Positions 21,584-33,329 are shown, numbered from the stretch's first letter. The stretch: 64,000 nucleotides of DNA from Hybos culiciformis (GCA_964007475.1 OZ023274.1:60160076-60224075); one strand, 5' to 3'. Made by a program: numbers and translations. The notes: generated by a model from the sequence alone, not told the origin.

Positions 21584-23061
21584 ACAAAACTATGTTGATT
21601 TAAGAAAGCTTAACTTTGTTAAAACAACTAAATTAACTTGTTTATTGTAGACAAGTACTTCGTAAGCTGACAACTGCCGAAGCCTTGTGTATTTTATACT
21701 AGGTTTTTGAATAATTCTACTATAGTTTTATTCTCGGTGTACGTATATAAAAAACCAATATTTTCTGTTTATATTTGCATGATTTATTTTGCCTCATTTA
21801 ATTTTGTTTTTGTCTCGAGATTCTCGAGAATTGCTGGAAATAGGGTTCCCAGATTCGTCCGCAGTAAAAGGAGGACATCCTAACAAAAAAAATATATATA
21901 AAATATATATATGTACAAGCCAAAACGATCAAAATTTTTAAAATTTTGGACCCGACCCCTTCCGATTTAAATAAAACTTTCAGGGTTTTTTAAGTGTAAG
22001 AAAAAAATAGACCCATCCTTTTTTTAGATTAGTTCGAGTGTAATCTTCAATGTAAGGGCGGGTTGAAAAATCCAATTTTTAGCATTTTTCATAAAAACCC
22101 ATAATATTAAAAATTATAACTTTTGAAAAAACCGATTTGGACGCTTAGAGATGCAAATAAAAGGTATTGAATTTGACTGCAAAAAATAACATTATACCTA
22201 TTCATGTTTTGAGATTTTGAAAAAGTGTGGAAGAGACAACATTTTTTTAAATTATTTGAAAAAATAATTTGTTACAAATTTTATTACACGATATTAATTT
22301 CCAATATACAAATAACTCAATTTCCATGCAAATAAACTGAAGGGGACATATTAAAAAATCATATCTCGAAACACATCTCTAAATTTTTGATGTTATAATG
22401 TTTATTCTCTAAGCTTTAAAAATAAAATATTAAAAAAAAAAAATGTCTGTCCCACACGTATTCAAAATCTCAAAACATGAAAATAATGTGATTTTTTGCA
22501 GTCAGGATACGCAAATTTTTTCAGTTTTATCATTGATTAAGAATACAATGTTGTATGAAGCTAAGAATCTTTGTATTCTTAATCAATGGTTTTATTTTAT
22601 TTGAAAAGCTTAATTCAATACCTTTTAGTTGTATCTCTAAGGGTCCAAATCTGTTTTTTCTATCAAAAGTTATGATTTTTTAAAATTATGGGTTTTTATG
22701 AAAAACTGCTAAACGAGCCTTGCTCGTACGCCTTACTTTTAAATGGTTTTTTACATTTTCTTGAGTTTTATTCTCATTTAAATTAAAAGAATCTTGTTGG
22801 AACTTTTTGCGAAAAGTCCTTTTTCAACTTTTTTTTTAAGCATCGCAGAAATACAGGCTGACAAATGGCATTTTTCGAAAATTTCTGAGATGCTTCAGAA
22901 AAAAATTTGAAAAATTATTTTTTTGGAAAATAAATTTAACTGAAAAATAAAAATTTTATGAAGAAAAAAACAAGAAATATATAAAAATGTTGAATGAAAA
23001 ATTATAAAATAAGTCGTTCGAATATTAATGAAGCAGGGCTCATTTAAATAATAATATAGAG

Positions 23062-23990
23062 CATGTTTGTCTAAAGTGCGGCCCACGGGCCGCATGCGGC
23101 ACAAAAGCTTTTAAAATGCGGCCCAAAAGCAAATTATTAAAATATTTAAATTTACGAATTTTTACTCATTTCAGTACTTTGGTTGCACATAAACCTGTGT
23201 GTTTATTTATTTATTTATTTCAAATGCTTAATACAAGCGATTACAACTTAATGATATTAACTTAATGAGTTGCACAATATATGCAAAATATGCTGCATTC
23301 ATTTTTGATTTAATACAAGAGTTTGAAAATAGATTTCAAGATTTTCGAAAAAATGAAAAGTATTTTGACATATTTTCTACCCCATTTTGTCTAGAAATAA
23401 ATAAATTACCTTCAAATCTTCAAATGAAACGCATGCAAAGTGACATTCAACTGAAGGAAAATTTTGGGAATTTTTCTTTACTGGAGTTTTATAAAGATTA
23501 CCTTCCCCGCGATAAATACCCTAATTTTCACAATCATGCTTTATTAATGTCTTCAGATTTTGGCAGTACCTATATTTGTGAACAATTATTTGCAAAAATA
23601 AAGCATACAAAAAACGAAATAGGACAAAGATCAAGGACAAACATCTTGAAAATAAATTAAGAACTGCAACCTCGTCTTTCAAACGTAGTATCGATTTACT
23701 TTTGAAAATTTGAAAATTCATCCATCTCATTAATTTGAATTTTTTACATCTTTATGACATCCAAACTAAATGAAACGAAACTTCTACAAATTTAAAATAT
23801 ATATGTACCTAACATATCTGATTGAAATCAAAAAATTAATAATAAAAAAAGTTAATTTATATTTTAATAGAACAACATCGAGTTAGTTAATTGTTATTTC
23901 AATTTGTTGAAAAAATTTTGTATGTGTGGCCCAGCAAATTTTTTTTCTTTCCAATGTGGCCCTCAAACGGTCATAGTTTAGACACCCATT
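23062..23990 (+). mobile_element. hAT-C (929 bp), nested in hAT-B
   Basis: Ends CATGTTTGTCTAAA and TTTAGACACCCATT (imperfect inverted pair), subterminal CGGCCC repeats on both sides, target duplication ATATAGAG at 23054-23061 and 23991-23998. Contains the end of a hAT transposase. Innermost and therefore youngest of the stack. Confidence 0.93.
23265..23735 (+). pseudogene. hAT transposase C-terminal fragment (GTF2IRD2/ZBED-like type) in hAT-C
   Basis: Reading frame 23265-23660 includes FDIFSTPFCLEINKLPSNLQ, SDIQLKENFGNFSLLEFYKD, LPRDKYPNFHNHALLMSSDF and GSTYICEQLFAKIKHTKNE. This is the C-terminal dimerisation region of hAT transposases of the type domesticated as GTF2IRD2. The frame breaks at about 23640, and the true tail (LRTATSSF-like) runs to about 23735 in another frame. 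The N-terminal half is missing. Confidence 0.85.
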
Positions 23991-24514
23991 ATATAGAGGA
24001 ACACAATTGAATTATCAATATCACATTATTTCAAAGTATCTTCTCAGTCAGTTACTTAATATGAAATTTAACTTACAAAAAATTATATCCGACATTACTC
24101 ATTGTTTTGTTTATTTTTGTGTAGTTTTTTTTTTTAAATGTTTTAACTTAGCTTAGGAGGAAAAAATAGAGTATAATGGAAAAGGAGGACAAAATGCGAA
24201 ATAATGAAAAAAAAGGAGGACACTTTTTTTACTATCAAAAAGGAGGACTTTCCCCAAAAAGGAGGACGTCTGGGAACCCTAGCTGGAAAGGAATCTTTAA
24301 TCTCGTGAAATGAATTTATTGGATATTCGGGAATTCCCGAATCCCGAGAATTAAAAAAGTTCGGGAAAACACAATCACTAATCATTATTCGGCATATGAA
24401 ATTGAAATAAGTGATTTGTTTTTTGTTATGGAATTAAGTTGTATTAAATATTCTTATACTTCTCATATTTGCAAAAATGCAAATGGAACAAAATTTGTAA
24501 TGTGGGATTACTGA

Positions 24515-24955
24515 TTGATATTAATAATTAGTACAAATTAATATTAATAATGTAAAATAATAATAAAAAAATTAATTTTCATTTATATTTAAATTGTTTT
24601 ATTTCGATTGTGAGAACCTCCTGAACTACCAAATTACGTTAGCACAACCGAATGGATTCGCGACATGCGAGCAATGCAACCGAATATATAGCGGTTGCTG
24701 CAAAGTAAATACATTGTGGCTTCTAGGACCGAATAAGTCGATTGGTCATAATACGGTTACTACAACTTCAGTCGTTCTCTGAGTGTATGGAATGTATTAA
24801 TTACTTATTACTTTATTAGTATTCCGCAATCGAATTGTGAAGCTTTATATATTTTTTATTAATTCTAATGGGATTTGTTTTTTTATTAACATAATTTTAT
24901 AAATCAATTGTTATGAATAAATTAAATTAATTATTATTAATTATTATAGTAAACT
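24515..24955. other. Short gene-free stretch with a CAACCG-type repeat
   Basis: 24610-24790 contains AACCGAATGGATTCGCG and ACCGAATAAGTCGATTGG blocks ending in TTCTCTGAGTGTA. It is related by its terminus and by GGTTGC-type words to the element at 11453-12030. No gene. Confidence 0.4.
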
Positions 24956-24956
24956 A

Positions 24957-26150
24957 GCACCCGCACACACGTTGTTGTGAAACACACGTTTTAAGTGACA
25001 TTTTTGTTTGTCAGATTGATGAACAATTATAGGAGCTAGTTATTTTATAAATTTGGGAAAATATCTAAGAAGAATTAATATTTATCATTTCTACTTATTC
25101 AACACTTAAATTGTATGAAATCGAATGATATCCTTCCCTTAAACAGGTTTCCAAACCAAACCAAATTTGTGTTTTTATCCATTTCCTCTTTTTATGAATC
25201 AAATTTGAATGAAATTGGAAGAACTTTGGCAGTTCTCCCCGGGAGGGGTTTCTGGGTCGGGTGCCATTCAAATTTTAAAATAGCTGAAAACGACTCCGAG
25301 ACAAAGAGACGGTGTAAATTTCGAAATGATCGGTTGAGTGGTTTAGTTTTTAATATTTTATAGTTATTAGTGATAAAGAAATTGATTTCTATACATTCGA
25401 AGAGGCCCCCTAAAAAGAGGGAGCCAAATTTTTTGTTACGAAATTCGTGTGTTTAATCATTTTTATGTACCAAATTTAAATGAAATCGGGCAAACTTTGG
25501 AAGTCATCCCCTAGGAGGTCAATAAATTTCTTGTTAAGAAATTTGTGTGTAATCAGTTCCTCTTTTTACATACCAAATTTGAATAAAATCGGACGAACTT
25601 TTGAAATCCGCACCCGGGGGAGGTCGCGGAGTGGGAGGTCAACAAAATTTCTGTTACGAAATTTGTGTGTAATTATTTCCTCTTCTTACGTACCAAATGA
25701 AATCGGACGAACTCTTAAAGTCCGCCCCTACGGAAGTCCTTGGGTAGGAGGTAAACAAATTTTTTGTTACGAAATTAGTGTGTAATCAGTTCTTCTTTTT
25801 ACATACCAAATTTGAATGAAATCGGACGAACTTTTGAAGTCCGCCCCCAGGGGGTCTCTGGGTAGGAGGTCCCTGGGTAGGAGGTCAACAAATTTTTTGT
25901 TACGGAATTTGTGTGTAATCACTTCCTCTTTTTACGTACCAAATTTGAACGAAATCGGACGAACTTTTGAAGTCCGTCCTACCCCCTAGGTAGGAGGCCA
26001 ATCAAATTTTAAAATAGCCTATAACGACCCCCGACCTGACACAAAGACATGGTGTAAGTTTAAAAACGATCGGTTTAGCGGTTTAGGAGCCTATTCGAAA
26101 CATACAAACATACAAACAGACAACTTCGGTTTTATATATATAGATTAATT
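24957..26150. repeat. Interspersed element with ~110-bp internal tandem repeat
   Basis: Starts CTAGCACCCGCACACACG and ends ACAAACAGACAACTTCGG followed by TTTTATATATATAGATT, the usual look of a very common arthropod repeat whose family I cannot name. The middle (about 25180-26000) has six or seven units of about 110 bp, each with ACCAAATTTGAATGAAATCG, GACGAACTTTTGAAGTCCG, a GGGTAGGAGGTCAACAAA block and TTTGTTACGAAATTTGTGTG. Frames stay open in places but no protein is credible. Confidence 0.75.
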
Positions 26151-26786
26151 TTAGAATAGTGTTGGCACGTGATAACACTCACTCAATTCGAAAAACTCCG
26201 AACTTGAAATTGAGAAAAAGAACTATACTAAAATTTTGATGTTATGATAAAGATACGTTAAAGTTATGTGAAATTCTTAAATATTGTAATTCTTAAACAT
26301 AATACAATTTGTGCAAACCAAATTCGAATATTTGACAAAAAGTATAAAACAACATTAAACGAATTTTGATACACCGTCGACTAAGAATTATGTTAGTCCA
26401 TACGACATTTTCGGATATTTGTATCGAAGTATACAGTTATAGGTTTTCAAGCAAGCGCTTTTCAAATTTCTCACCTGTTTCTCTGTATATCTATTGCCGT
26501 TTTTGAGAAATCAAGCAAAGGGTAATTTGGGGAGTTATGGCGCAGCGGGTGAAATGGCGTACTCATCCTTTTTGATATTTCAAAAGTAAATTTTCTTGAA
26601 CTGGTCAAATCATTTTGTTTATTTTTTCATTTTAAGTGCTGATTCAAATTTTTGGATTTCTAGACCAAACTGTACATATTTATTTGAGATTTGTTTTCAA
26701 GATGTGTGAAATAAAATCCTCTTTTTTTTACGACATAAGCAAAAACGCTAAAATTTGGACAAAGGAACCGTTGTTTTGATCGGTAC
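26151..26786. other. Gene-free stretch, part of a repeat continued after the next hAT
   Basis: 26520-26770 (GGGGAGTTATGGCGCAGCGG, GTGAAATGGCG) has the same style as 27780-28400 (GTGAAATGGTATATGGGC), so it is probably one repeat split by the hAT at 26787-27771. No gene. Confidence 0.4.
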
Positions 26787-27771
26787 TAGAGCCTGCAATA
26801 CCGGAGACAAAAATCAATACCGGTTTTCGGTATTGTATTTAAATAAATACCGGTATACCGGTATTATACCGGTATTGGTGATTTATTTAAAAATTTGAAA
26901 GAAATTGTATAAATTGATAATTTTTTTAATTAATACAAAAACAAATAAAACTTATGACAAAAAAATAAAAATACAAGAATAAAAAAATCAATTTTGCTTG
27001 TTAAGGAAAGTGTGTCCAGGGAATCATCAGTTAGAGATGACCTGATTTTGAGGAAAACACTCTTTCAGCCTCTACTGTGGTTGGCGGAATAGTGTTCAAA
27101 TATTCATATGCTTTTTGTAAATTTATTCCTCGAAATCCTCCTTCTTCGAAAATAGCCATTTCTTTTTTAATAGTGTTGACCAAATTACCTGTTTTTTTTG
27201 TAATAATTTTATGGTATATTTCTTTTTCTTTATTAATTGCAAAATTTAACCTATCTTGCATTGAATAGTTCATTTCTAAGTCTGGGGAATCTGAAGATGA
27301 TGATGAAATGTTGTGAGATGATGAATTAGTTGAATTATTTAAATTTGAATCTCGTGATAAGCGTTTAACTAGAGTTGATACAACGTATGTTTTCGATAAC
27401 TGTTCGAAGGATAATTCATTATCATTATCTTGATGTTTTGATTTTATTTGTCCTTTGTGAAGATATTGAAGCAGACTTGATAATTTTGTTCTCCTTTCGT
27501 TAATTCTACGTGCTAAAGAAATTATAATTCATCGCTTAGTTGTCCACTGCCTTAATTATTAATCGTAAATACGGGTTTGTATAACCTTGTCAACAAAGTT
27601 TATTAAAGTTGATATGATTTTTATAAGATTTATATAAGTTAAAGTAATATGTATGATTTAAATAAATTTCAAATGTATGATATTTTAAATACCGAAATAC
27701 CGAAATTTATATGTCATAATACTGGTATTTCGGTTTTAAAAAATATCGGTATACCGGTATTGCAGGCTCTA
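26787..27771 (-). mobile_element. hAT element (985 bp) with transposase C-terminus
   Basis: Ends TAGAGCCTGCAATACCGG and CCGGTATTGCAGGCTCTA (perfect 18-bp inverted repeat), target duplication ATCGGTAC at 26779-26786 and 27772-27779. Subterminal ATACCGG words are repeated. The minus-strand frame (27273-27031) encodes LQKAYEYLNTIPPTTVEAER and VFSSKSGHL, the hAT dimerisation motif near the C-terminus. The rest of the transposase is deleted, so the element is non-autonomous. Confidence 0.93.
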
Positions 27772-28690
27772 ATCGGTACTAATATTTTTAGAATATATCG
27801 TCGCCTGAGATCATTTTTTTTAAAAACTGTTTTATTTTCTTATTAGCTAGTCAGTACGGTTCCTTGATGTGTGTGCAAAAACACGTGTTTGTTTAAATTA
27901 TTTTTCGTGATCAAAACAGGTAAGTAAAAAATAATCCCATGTCTAACGTATTTTTTTTTACCGGCAGAACCATTGTATGTCCACTTATTTGGACTTAAAT
28001 TAGTTCTGAAAGCAGGGAATTCCATCCATTGCCCCTCTCAAAATGATTGAAAAAGGATATAATTGTAGAATAAACTTTTTGGCATACATCACTACCTTAA
28101 AAAAATAAACAGTTTTTCATCTTAAAATGGCTCTCCTGTAAAATTTTAAATACTGGACTTAGAATAGTTCTGATCTCAGCCGACGATATTTTTATTGCAG
28201 TTTTGCCTGAGTACTGGAAAAATTAAATCCATAAGTCGTTTTTTTTTTCTTGAATTATTTTTTAAAGTACATAGAATGGGTAAAATGATACAAGATCATT
28301 AGAGGTGAAATGGTATATGGGCTTTTTCTCCCTACTTAATTTTTTTTTTTGAAAAACTTAATTATTTTAGATATACCAACGTTTTATAAAAAAAGGTAGG
28401 TTGAAAAAGATGCGGTAGTATCCTTGGGTCGAGTAAATGTAAAGAATAAATTTGATGTCCATCATTATTTTGGATTGCAAAAATTAAGAAAAAAAAAAAA
28501 AAACTAAAAAACATTTATGATAATACTTTGTTGTTGCTGATATTTTTAATGTTCACTATATTGTTTTTGTATTGCTGAGCGTAAATATCTATGTTGTGTT
28601 GGCTTTAGATGTTAATAATAAGACATTGATGTTACTTTTTTATAAAAAATAATATATTGTTGATAATGTTTTGTTTTTATTACGATCTAG

Positions 28691-28731
28691 AACTCAATAT
28701 TTCGACTTATTCCAAGTCATCATCAGGAGTT
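28691..28731 (-). ncRNA. Hammerhead-ribozyme-like motif, left arm
   Basis: Minus strand: AACTC, CTGATGA, T, GACTT-GGAAT-AAGTC, GAAA, TATT, GAGTT. Stem I is AACTC/GAGTT (5 pairs), stem II GACTT/AAGTC (5 pairs), with conserved CUGANGA and GAAA boxes. Stem III would be the self-complementary AUAU, as in dimeric minimal hammerheads, with U as the cleavage-site base. One extra base sits between the CUGAUGA box and stem II, which may reduce or abolish activity. Confidence 0.6.
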
Positions 28732-30134
28732 TACAATGTGTCAAATTATGCTAAAATTATCAAAAACAAAAACAATTAAGCTACCATTAAAAAATTTAAC
28801 ACTACCATGCATAAGCATAAATACATAAAAAATATTTTTTAAAGCAATATATATAATAAAAATTACAAAATACCTACAAGCTGATAAACAAAAAAATATA
28901 TAGACTATAAAATGAATAAACAAATAAGCATAAAGCATAAGCATAAAAAAGCTAAAGCAAAAAAAAATATATAAACTATAAAATGAAAAAACAAATAAGC
29001 ATAAAGCATAAGTATAAAAACATACGCACAAAAAGTGCACAAGGCAAATAAATATGAGAATGTTTTAATTAACAGAAATATAAAAATATGTCTTACCCAA
29101 ATCTCGTATTCCTTATGATAAAATTATATTTTTTTTGAAAATGTGACAATAAAATTAGAAATTTAAAAAATTAAAAAACTTAAATTTAATTTTTTACTTT
29201 TGGCAAAAAAACCAAATAATCCCAAAAATTTCATTTGAGCCAAATTTGTCTGTCATTTATTTTATATTTTGTTACTTTTTTATATACAGCTATTTATCAC
29301 ACAAAAATTTTATTTAATTTATTTTAAAAAATAATTATTCTCATATTTTAAACTTGATCCCTGGATCGTTATGTTGTATTTAGTGCTATAGAATAAATGG
29401 AGTATTATATGCGTCAATACACATGTAATCATTTAGATGTATCTGCGTAAATAATGAAAAAAATTAGATGCATCAGCGTATATAATGAAATCATTTAGAT
29501 GTTTCGTATTGAATATTACGTAATGCTTAAACAAACATAATATCTCTCACAATATTTCAATACAGCCAAATACAAAAAAAAAATGAGAAAAAATGAGAAC
29601 AAAAAATATTCTCTCTTTGCAACTACCTCTCCCCTACGCATTAAAACAGTTAATTGGATATGTAAACAAAATTTGTTATACAACTCGTTCTGTATTTACA
29701 CAAAAATACATTGACACTTGTCAATTTAGCTAGTATTGACTCGTGTCAATGTATTTTTGTGTATACAGAACTCTTAATTAATAACAAATTTAGTTGACAT
29801 ATACAATAATCTACTATAAGTTTTTCTAAATCGAGAAATAAAAATTGGAGGGAATTGATAAATGTCAAAAAACTCACAACATATGAACAATTAAAGTTCC
29901 TCGTCTACCAAGTTTAAATTAACAATACATAAAAAAATGTCAAAGTTCAAAAATTATAAAGTAAGGAAACTACGAATTTTCAAAGTTTATCTATTTTTTA
30001 GATAGGAAATGAAAATTTGAAAAATTTTAAATATTTAAAAAAATTAAAAAATTTAAAAAAATTAAAAAAATTATTATGTTGGAAATATAGGCATATTATT
30101 AAATATGCTAAAAAATGTTTTTGAGTTTATTTTA

Positions 30135-31105
30135 CTAAGAAGGTCGAAGTAGATTGATATAAGAAGTGGAAAAGTTTTTTAAGTCAGACTTATAATTGCA
30201 AGTTTGGTCTTGAGTTTTTATAATGTGGTTAATTTCACATATTTTCAATTTATGTTTGTTATTATTCTGTTCAAGAATTTGAACATTGTCAAAATTAAAA
30301 GTATGGGAATTTAATGCTACGTGTTGTGCCAATGCTGTCTTTGGATCTTGAATGTTGGTTATAGATACCGAATTTTTGTGTTGAGAAATTCTATTTTTTA
30401 ATTTTTGGTTAGTTTCTCCAATATAGTGTTTGTCACAATCATTACAGGGAATTTTATATACGAGGCCTGATTTTTCAGTGTTAGGAATAGGATCTTTTAA
30501 TTTTTTGAAGAAAATGGTATTTAGTTCATGTAAGGGTTTAGTTGTGATGTTAACATTTGGGATGAAATAATTTAGTTGTTTAGTGAACGTTTGTGTTAGT
30601 TCAGGTATAAAAGGAATGGAGCAATAGGGTTTATCAATATTATTATTTACGTTATGGAGGGAAGAGGTAAAATGGAAAGTTGAGTTGATAATTTTATTAA
30701 TTATTTTTATGGGGAAGCTATTTTTTAATAGAATGGATTTTAATTTGTTGATGTTATCTTTTTGGAATCTTATATGGCTATAGGTGAAAATTTTTTGTGC
30801 TAAAGATTTAGCAGTATTTATTATTATATGTTTAGGGTGCGCCGAATGATAATTAATGATTCGCTGGGATGAAATGGGTTTTGTATACCAATTAGTTATT
30901 AATGTGCTATTGTTTTTAATAATTGTTAGGTCCAAATAGTTAATTTGTTCGTTTTTTTTCTATTTCTTTGGTGAATACAATATTTGGATCAAATGAATTT
31001 AAAGTGTTGAGGATGGTATTAATGGTATTATTGTTGCAAAGTAGGAGATGATCATCAACATAAACTTTCCAAAGGTGAGGAAAGGGCAATTGTTTAATTT
31101 TTAGT
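30135..31105 (-). pseudogene. Penelope-like reverse transcriptase/GIY-YIG protein, N-terminally truncated
   Basis: Upstream part (about 31105-30945) shows the RT catalytic motif VYVDDHLLL. After a frameshift in an A-run (about 30950-30960) the frame continues DLTIIKNNSTLITNWYTKPI through the thumb, and then a GIY-YIG endonuclease domain: GLVYKIPCNDCDKHYIGETN, KLKNRISQHKNSV and an H-N-HTFNFDN stretch. Stop at 30135. Full-length proteins of this group have a much longer N-terminus; here everything before the palm is missing, where the right arm begins. Confidence 0.9.
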
Positions 31106-31868
31106 TGTATTGTTAATTTAAACTTGGTAGACGTGGAACTTTAATTGTTCATATGTTTTTTTCCCTCCAATTTTTATTTCTCAATTTAGAAAAACTTAAA
31201 TTAATAATGGGATCAAGTTTAAAATATAAGAATAATTATTTTTTAAAATAAATAAATAAAATTTTTGTGTGATAAATAGCTGTATATAAAAAAGTAACAA
31301 AATATAAAATAAATGACAGACAAATTTGGCTCAAATGAAATTTTTTGGGATTATTTGGTTTTTTTTGTCAAAAGTAAAAAATTCAATTTAAGTTTTTTAA
31401 TTTTTTTTAAATTTCTAATTTTATTGTCACATTTTGAAAAAAAAATATAATTTTATCATAAGGAATACGAGATTTGGGTAAGACATATTTTTATATTTCT
31501 GTTAATTAAAACATTTCGATCAATACTTAATATTATCATAATTCTCATATTTATTTGCCTTGTGCACTTTTTGTGCGTATGTTTTTATACTTATGCTTTA
31601 TGCTTATTTGTTTTTTCATTTTATAGTTTATATATTTTTTTGCTTTAGCTTTTTTATGCGTATGCTTTATGCTAATTTGTTTATTCATTTTATAGTCTAT
31701 ATATTTTTTTGTTTATCAGCTTGTAGGTATTTTGTAATTTTTATTATATATATTGCTTTAAAAAATATTTTTTATGTATTTATGCTTATGCATGGTAGTG
31801 TTAAATTTTTTAATGGTAGCTTAATTGTTTTTGTTTTTGATAATTTTAGCATAATTTGACACATTGTA

Positions 31869-31909
31869 AACTCCTGATGATGACTTGGAATAAGTCGAAA
31901 TATTGAGTT
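31869..31909 (+). ncRNA. Hammerhead-ribozyme-like motif, right arm
   Basis: Exact counterpart of 28691-28731 in the other arm, plus strand: CTGATGA at 31874-31880, GAAA at 31897-31900, stem I 31869-31873 with 31905-31909. Hammerhead motifs of this minimal dimeric kind are known from terminal repeats of Penelope-like elements, which fits the coding content next to it. Confidence 0.6.
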
Positions 31910-33329
31910 CTAGATCGTAATAAAAACAAAACATTATCAACAATATATTATTTTTTATAAAAAAGTAACATCAATGTCTTATTATTAACATCTAAAGCCA
32001 ACACAACATAGATATTTACGCTCAGCAATACAAAAACAATATAGTGAACATTAAAAATATCAGCAACAACAAAGTATTATCATAAATGTTTTTTAGTTTT
32101 TTTTTTTTTTTTTTAATTTTTGCAATCCAAAATAATGATGGACATCAAATTTATTCTTTCCATTTACTCGACCCAAGGATACTACCGCATCTTTTTCAAC
32201 CTACCTTTTTTTATAAAACGTTGGTATATCTAAAATAATTAAGTTTTTCAAAAAAAAAAATTAAGTAGGGAGAAAAAGCCCATATACCATTTCACCTCTA
32301 ATGATCTTGTACCATTTTACCCATTCTATGTACTTTAAAAAATAATTCAAGAAAAAAAAAACGACTTATGGATTTAATTTCTCCAGTACTCAGGCAAAAC
32401 TGCAATAAAAATATCGTCGGCTGAGATCAGAACTATTCTAAGTCCAGTATTTAAAATTTTACAGGAGAGCCATTTTAAGATGAAAAACTGTTTATTTTTT
32501 TAAGGTAGTGATGTATGCCAAAAAGTTTATTCTACAATTATATCCTTTTTCAATCATTTTGAGAGGGGCAGTGGATGGAATTCCCTGCTTTCAGAACTAA
32601 TTTAAGTCCAAATAAGTGGACATACAATGGTTCTGCCGGTAAAAAAAAATACGTTAGACATGGGATTATTTTTTACTTACCTGTTTTGATCACGAAAAAT
32701 TTTTTAAAATAAATAAATAAAATTTTTGTGCGATAAATAGCTGTATATAAAAAAGTAACAAAATATAAAATAAATGACAGACAAATTTGGCTCAAATGAA
32801 ATTTTTTGGGATTATTTGGTTTTTTTTGTCAAAAGTAAAAAATTCAATTTAAGTTTTTTAATTTTTTTTAAATTTCTAATTTTATTGTCACATTTTGAAA
32901 AAAAAATATAATTTTATCATAAGGAATACGAGATTTGGGTAAGACATATTTTTATATTTCTGTTAATTAAAACATTTCGATCAATACTTAATATTATCAT
33001 AATTCTCATATTTATTTGCCTTGTGCACTTTTTGTGCGTATGTTTTTATACTTATGCTTTATGCTTATTTGTTTTTTCATTTTATAGTTTATATATTTTT
33101 TTGCTTTAGCTTTTTTATGCGTATGCTTTATGCTAATTTGTTTATTCATTTTATAGTCTATATATTTTTTTGTTTATCAGCTTGTAGGTATTTTGTAATT
33201 TTTATTATATATATTGCTTTAAAAAATATTTTTTATGTATTTATGCTTATGCATGGTAGTGTTAAATTTTTTAATGGTAGCTTAATTGTTTTTGTTTTTG
33301 ATAATTTTAGCATAATTTGACACATTGTA

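Larger units (their letters stand above)
21841..24281. mobile_element. hAT-B (2.4 kb), nested in hAT-A
   Basis: Ends TAGGGTTCCCAGA and TCTGGGAACCCTA, then GGAGGAC repeats at both ends; target duplication GCTGGAAA at 21833-21840 and 24282-24289. Interior mostly non-coding; long stretches at 22100-22240 and 22380-22700 are imperfect inverted copies of each other (shared AAATCTCAAAACATGAA and AATTCAATACCTTTTA-type blocks and complements). Holds hAT-C. Confidence 0.93.
20500..24380. mobile_element. hAT-A, inserted in the zinc-finger transposase gene
   Basis: Terminal repeats TAGTGATTGTG and CACAATCACTA, with target duplication ATCATTAT at 20492-20499 and 24381-24388. Subterminal CTCGAGAATTCCCGAT and GGATATTCGGGAATTCCCG blocks face each other. 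Own transposase not recognised; most of its length is made of nested hAT-D and hAT-B. Removing it restores the host reading frame, which proves the boundaries. Confidence 0.93.
15186..24514 (+). mobile_element. Two-gene DNA transposon of unassigned family, heavily interrupted
   Basis: Two consecutive plus-strand genes: a multi-exon first gene (15186-18129) and a C2H2 zinc-finger/transposase-like second gene (18272-24514). Gene pairs of this type are, from my knowledge, multicopy in insect and cnidarian genomes. The MHDLLKG-type motif recalls EnSpm/CACTA tnp2 transposases, but I cannot assign a superfamily. Interrupted by an inverted-repeat element (16735-17669) in gene 1 and by hAT-A in gene 2. 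Terminal repeats not located. Confidence 0.6.
18272..24514 (+). pseudogene. Zinc-finger transposase-like gene (second gene), frameshifted and split by hAT-A
   Basis: N-terminus has C2H2-type pairs (CCECQYIF...HLKTNH; NCQKSFHNCHRVF...HVKRDH). The core contains LIPCLIVGDNLGVNSILGF, a CRFCKNN knuckle and TVDCMHDLLKGVCHYDLLCI. Lesions: one extra T at about 18815; a 33-bp tandem duplication at about 19555-19610; frame changes near 19830 and 20090; a stop near 20192. The C-terminus is split: ENGDPMFAIINNIIKKKDNF and FFNNHY end at 20499, and after removal of hAT-A and one target copy the frame continues SAYEIEISDLFFVMELSC and ends at 24514. Likely a DDE transposase; family uncertain. Confidence 0.7.

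Noticed and set aside
25115..25785. Repeated frames of 82 and 101 codons
   Set aside because: They follow the ~110-bp tandem units of an interspersed repeat. The frame is not conserved between units.
25600..25990. CRISPR-like array (evenly spaced repeats)
   Set aside because: Unit is ~110 bp, repeats have no unique spacers and the DNA is eukaryotic.
28741..29040. 99-residue hydrophobic protein found three times (also 31560-31859 and 33021-33320)
   Set aside because: It repeats only because the Penelope arms repeat. It is built from TTATGCTTA-type AT-rich tandem words, overlaps the hammerhead-bearing terminal segment and has no protein character.
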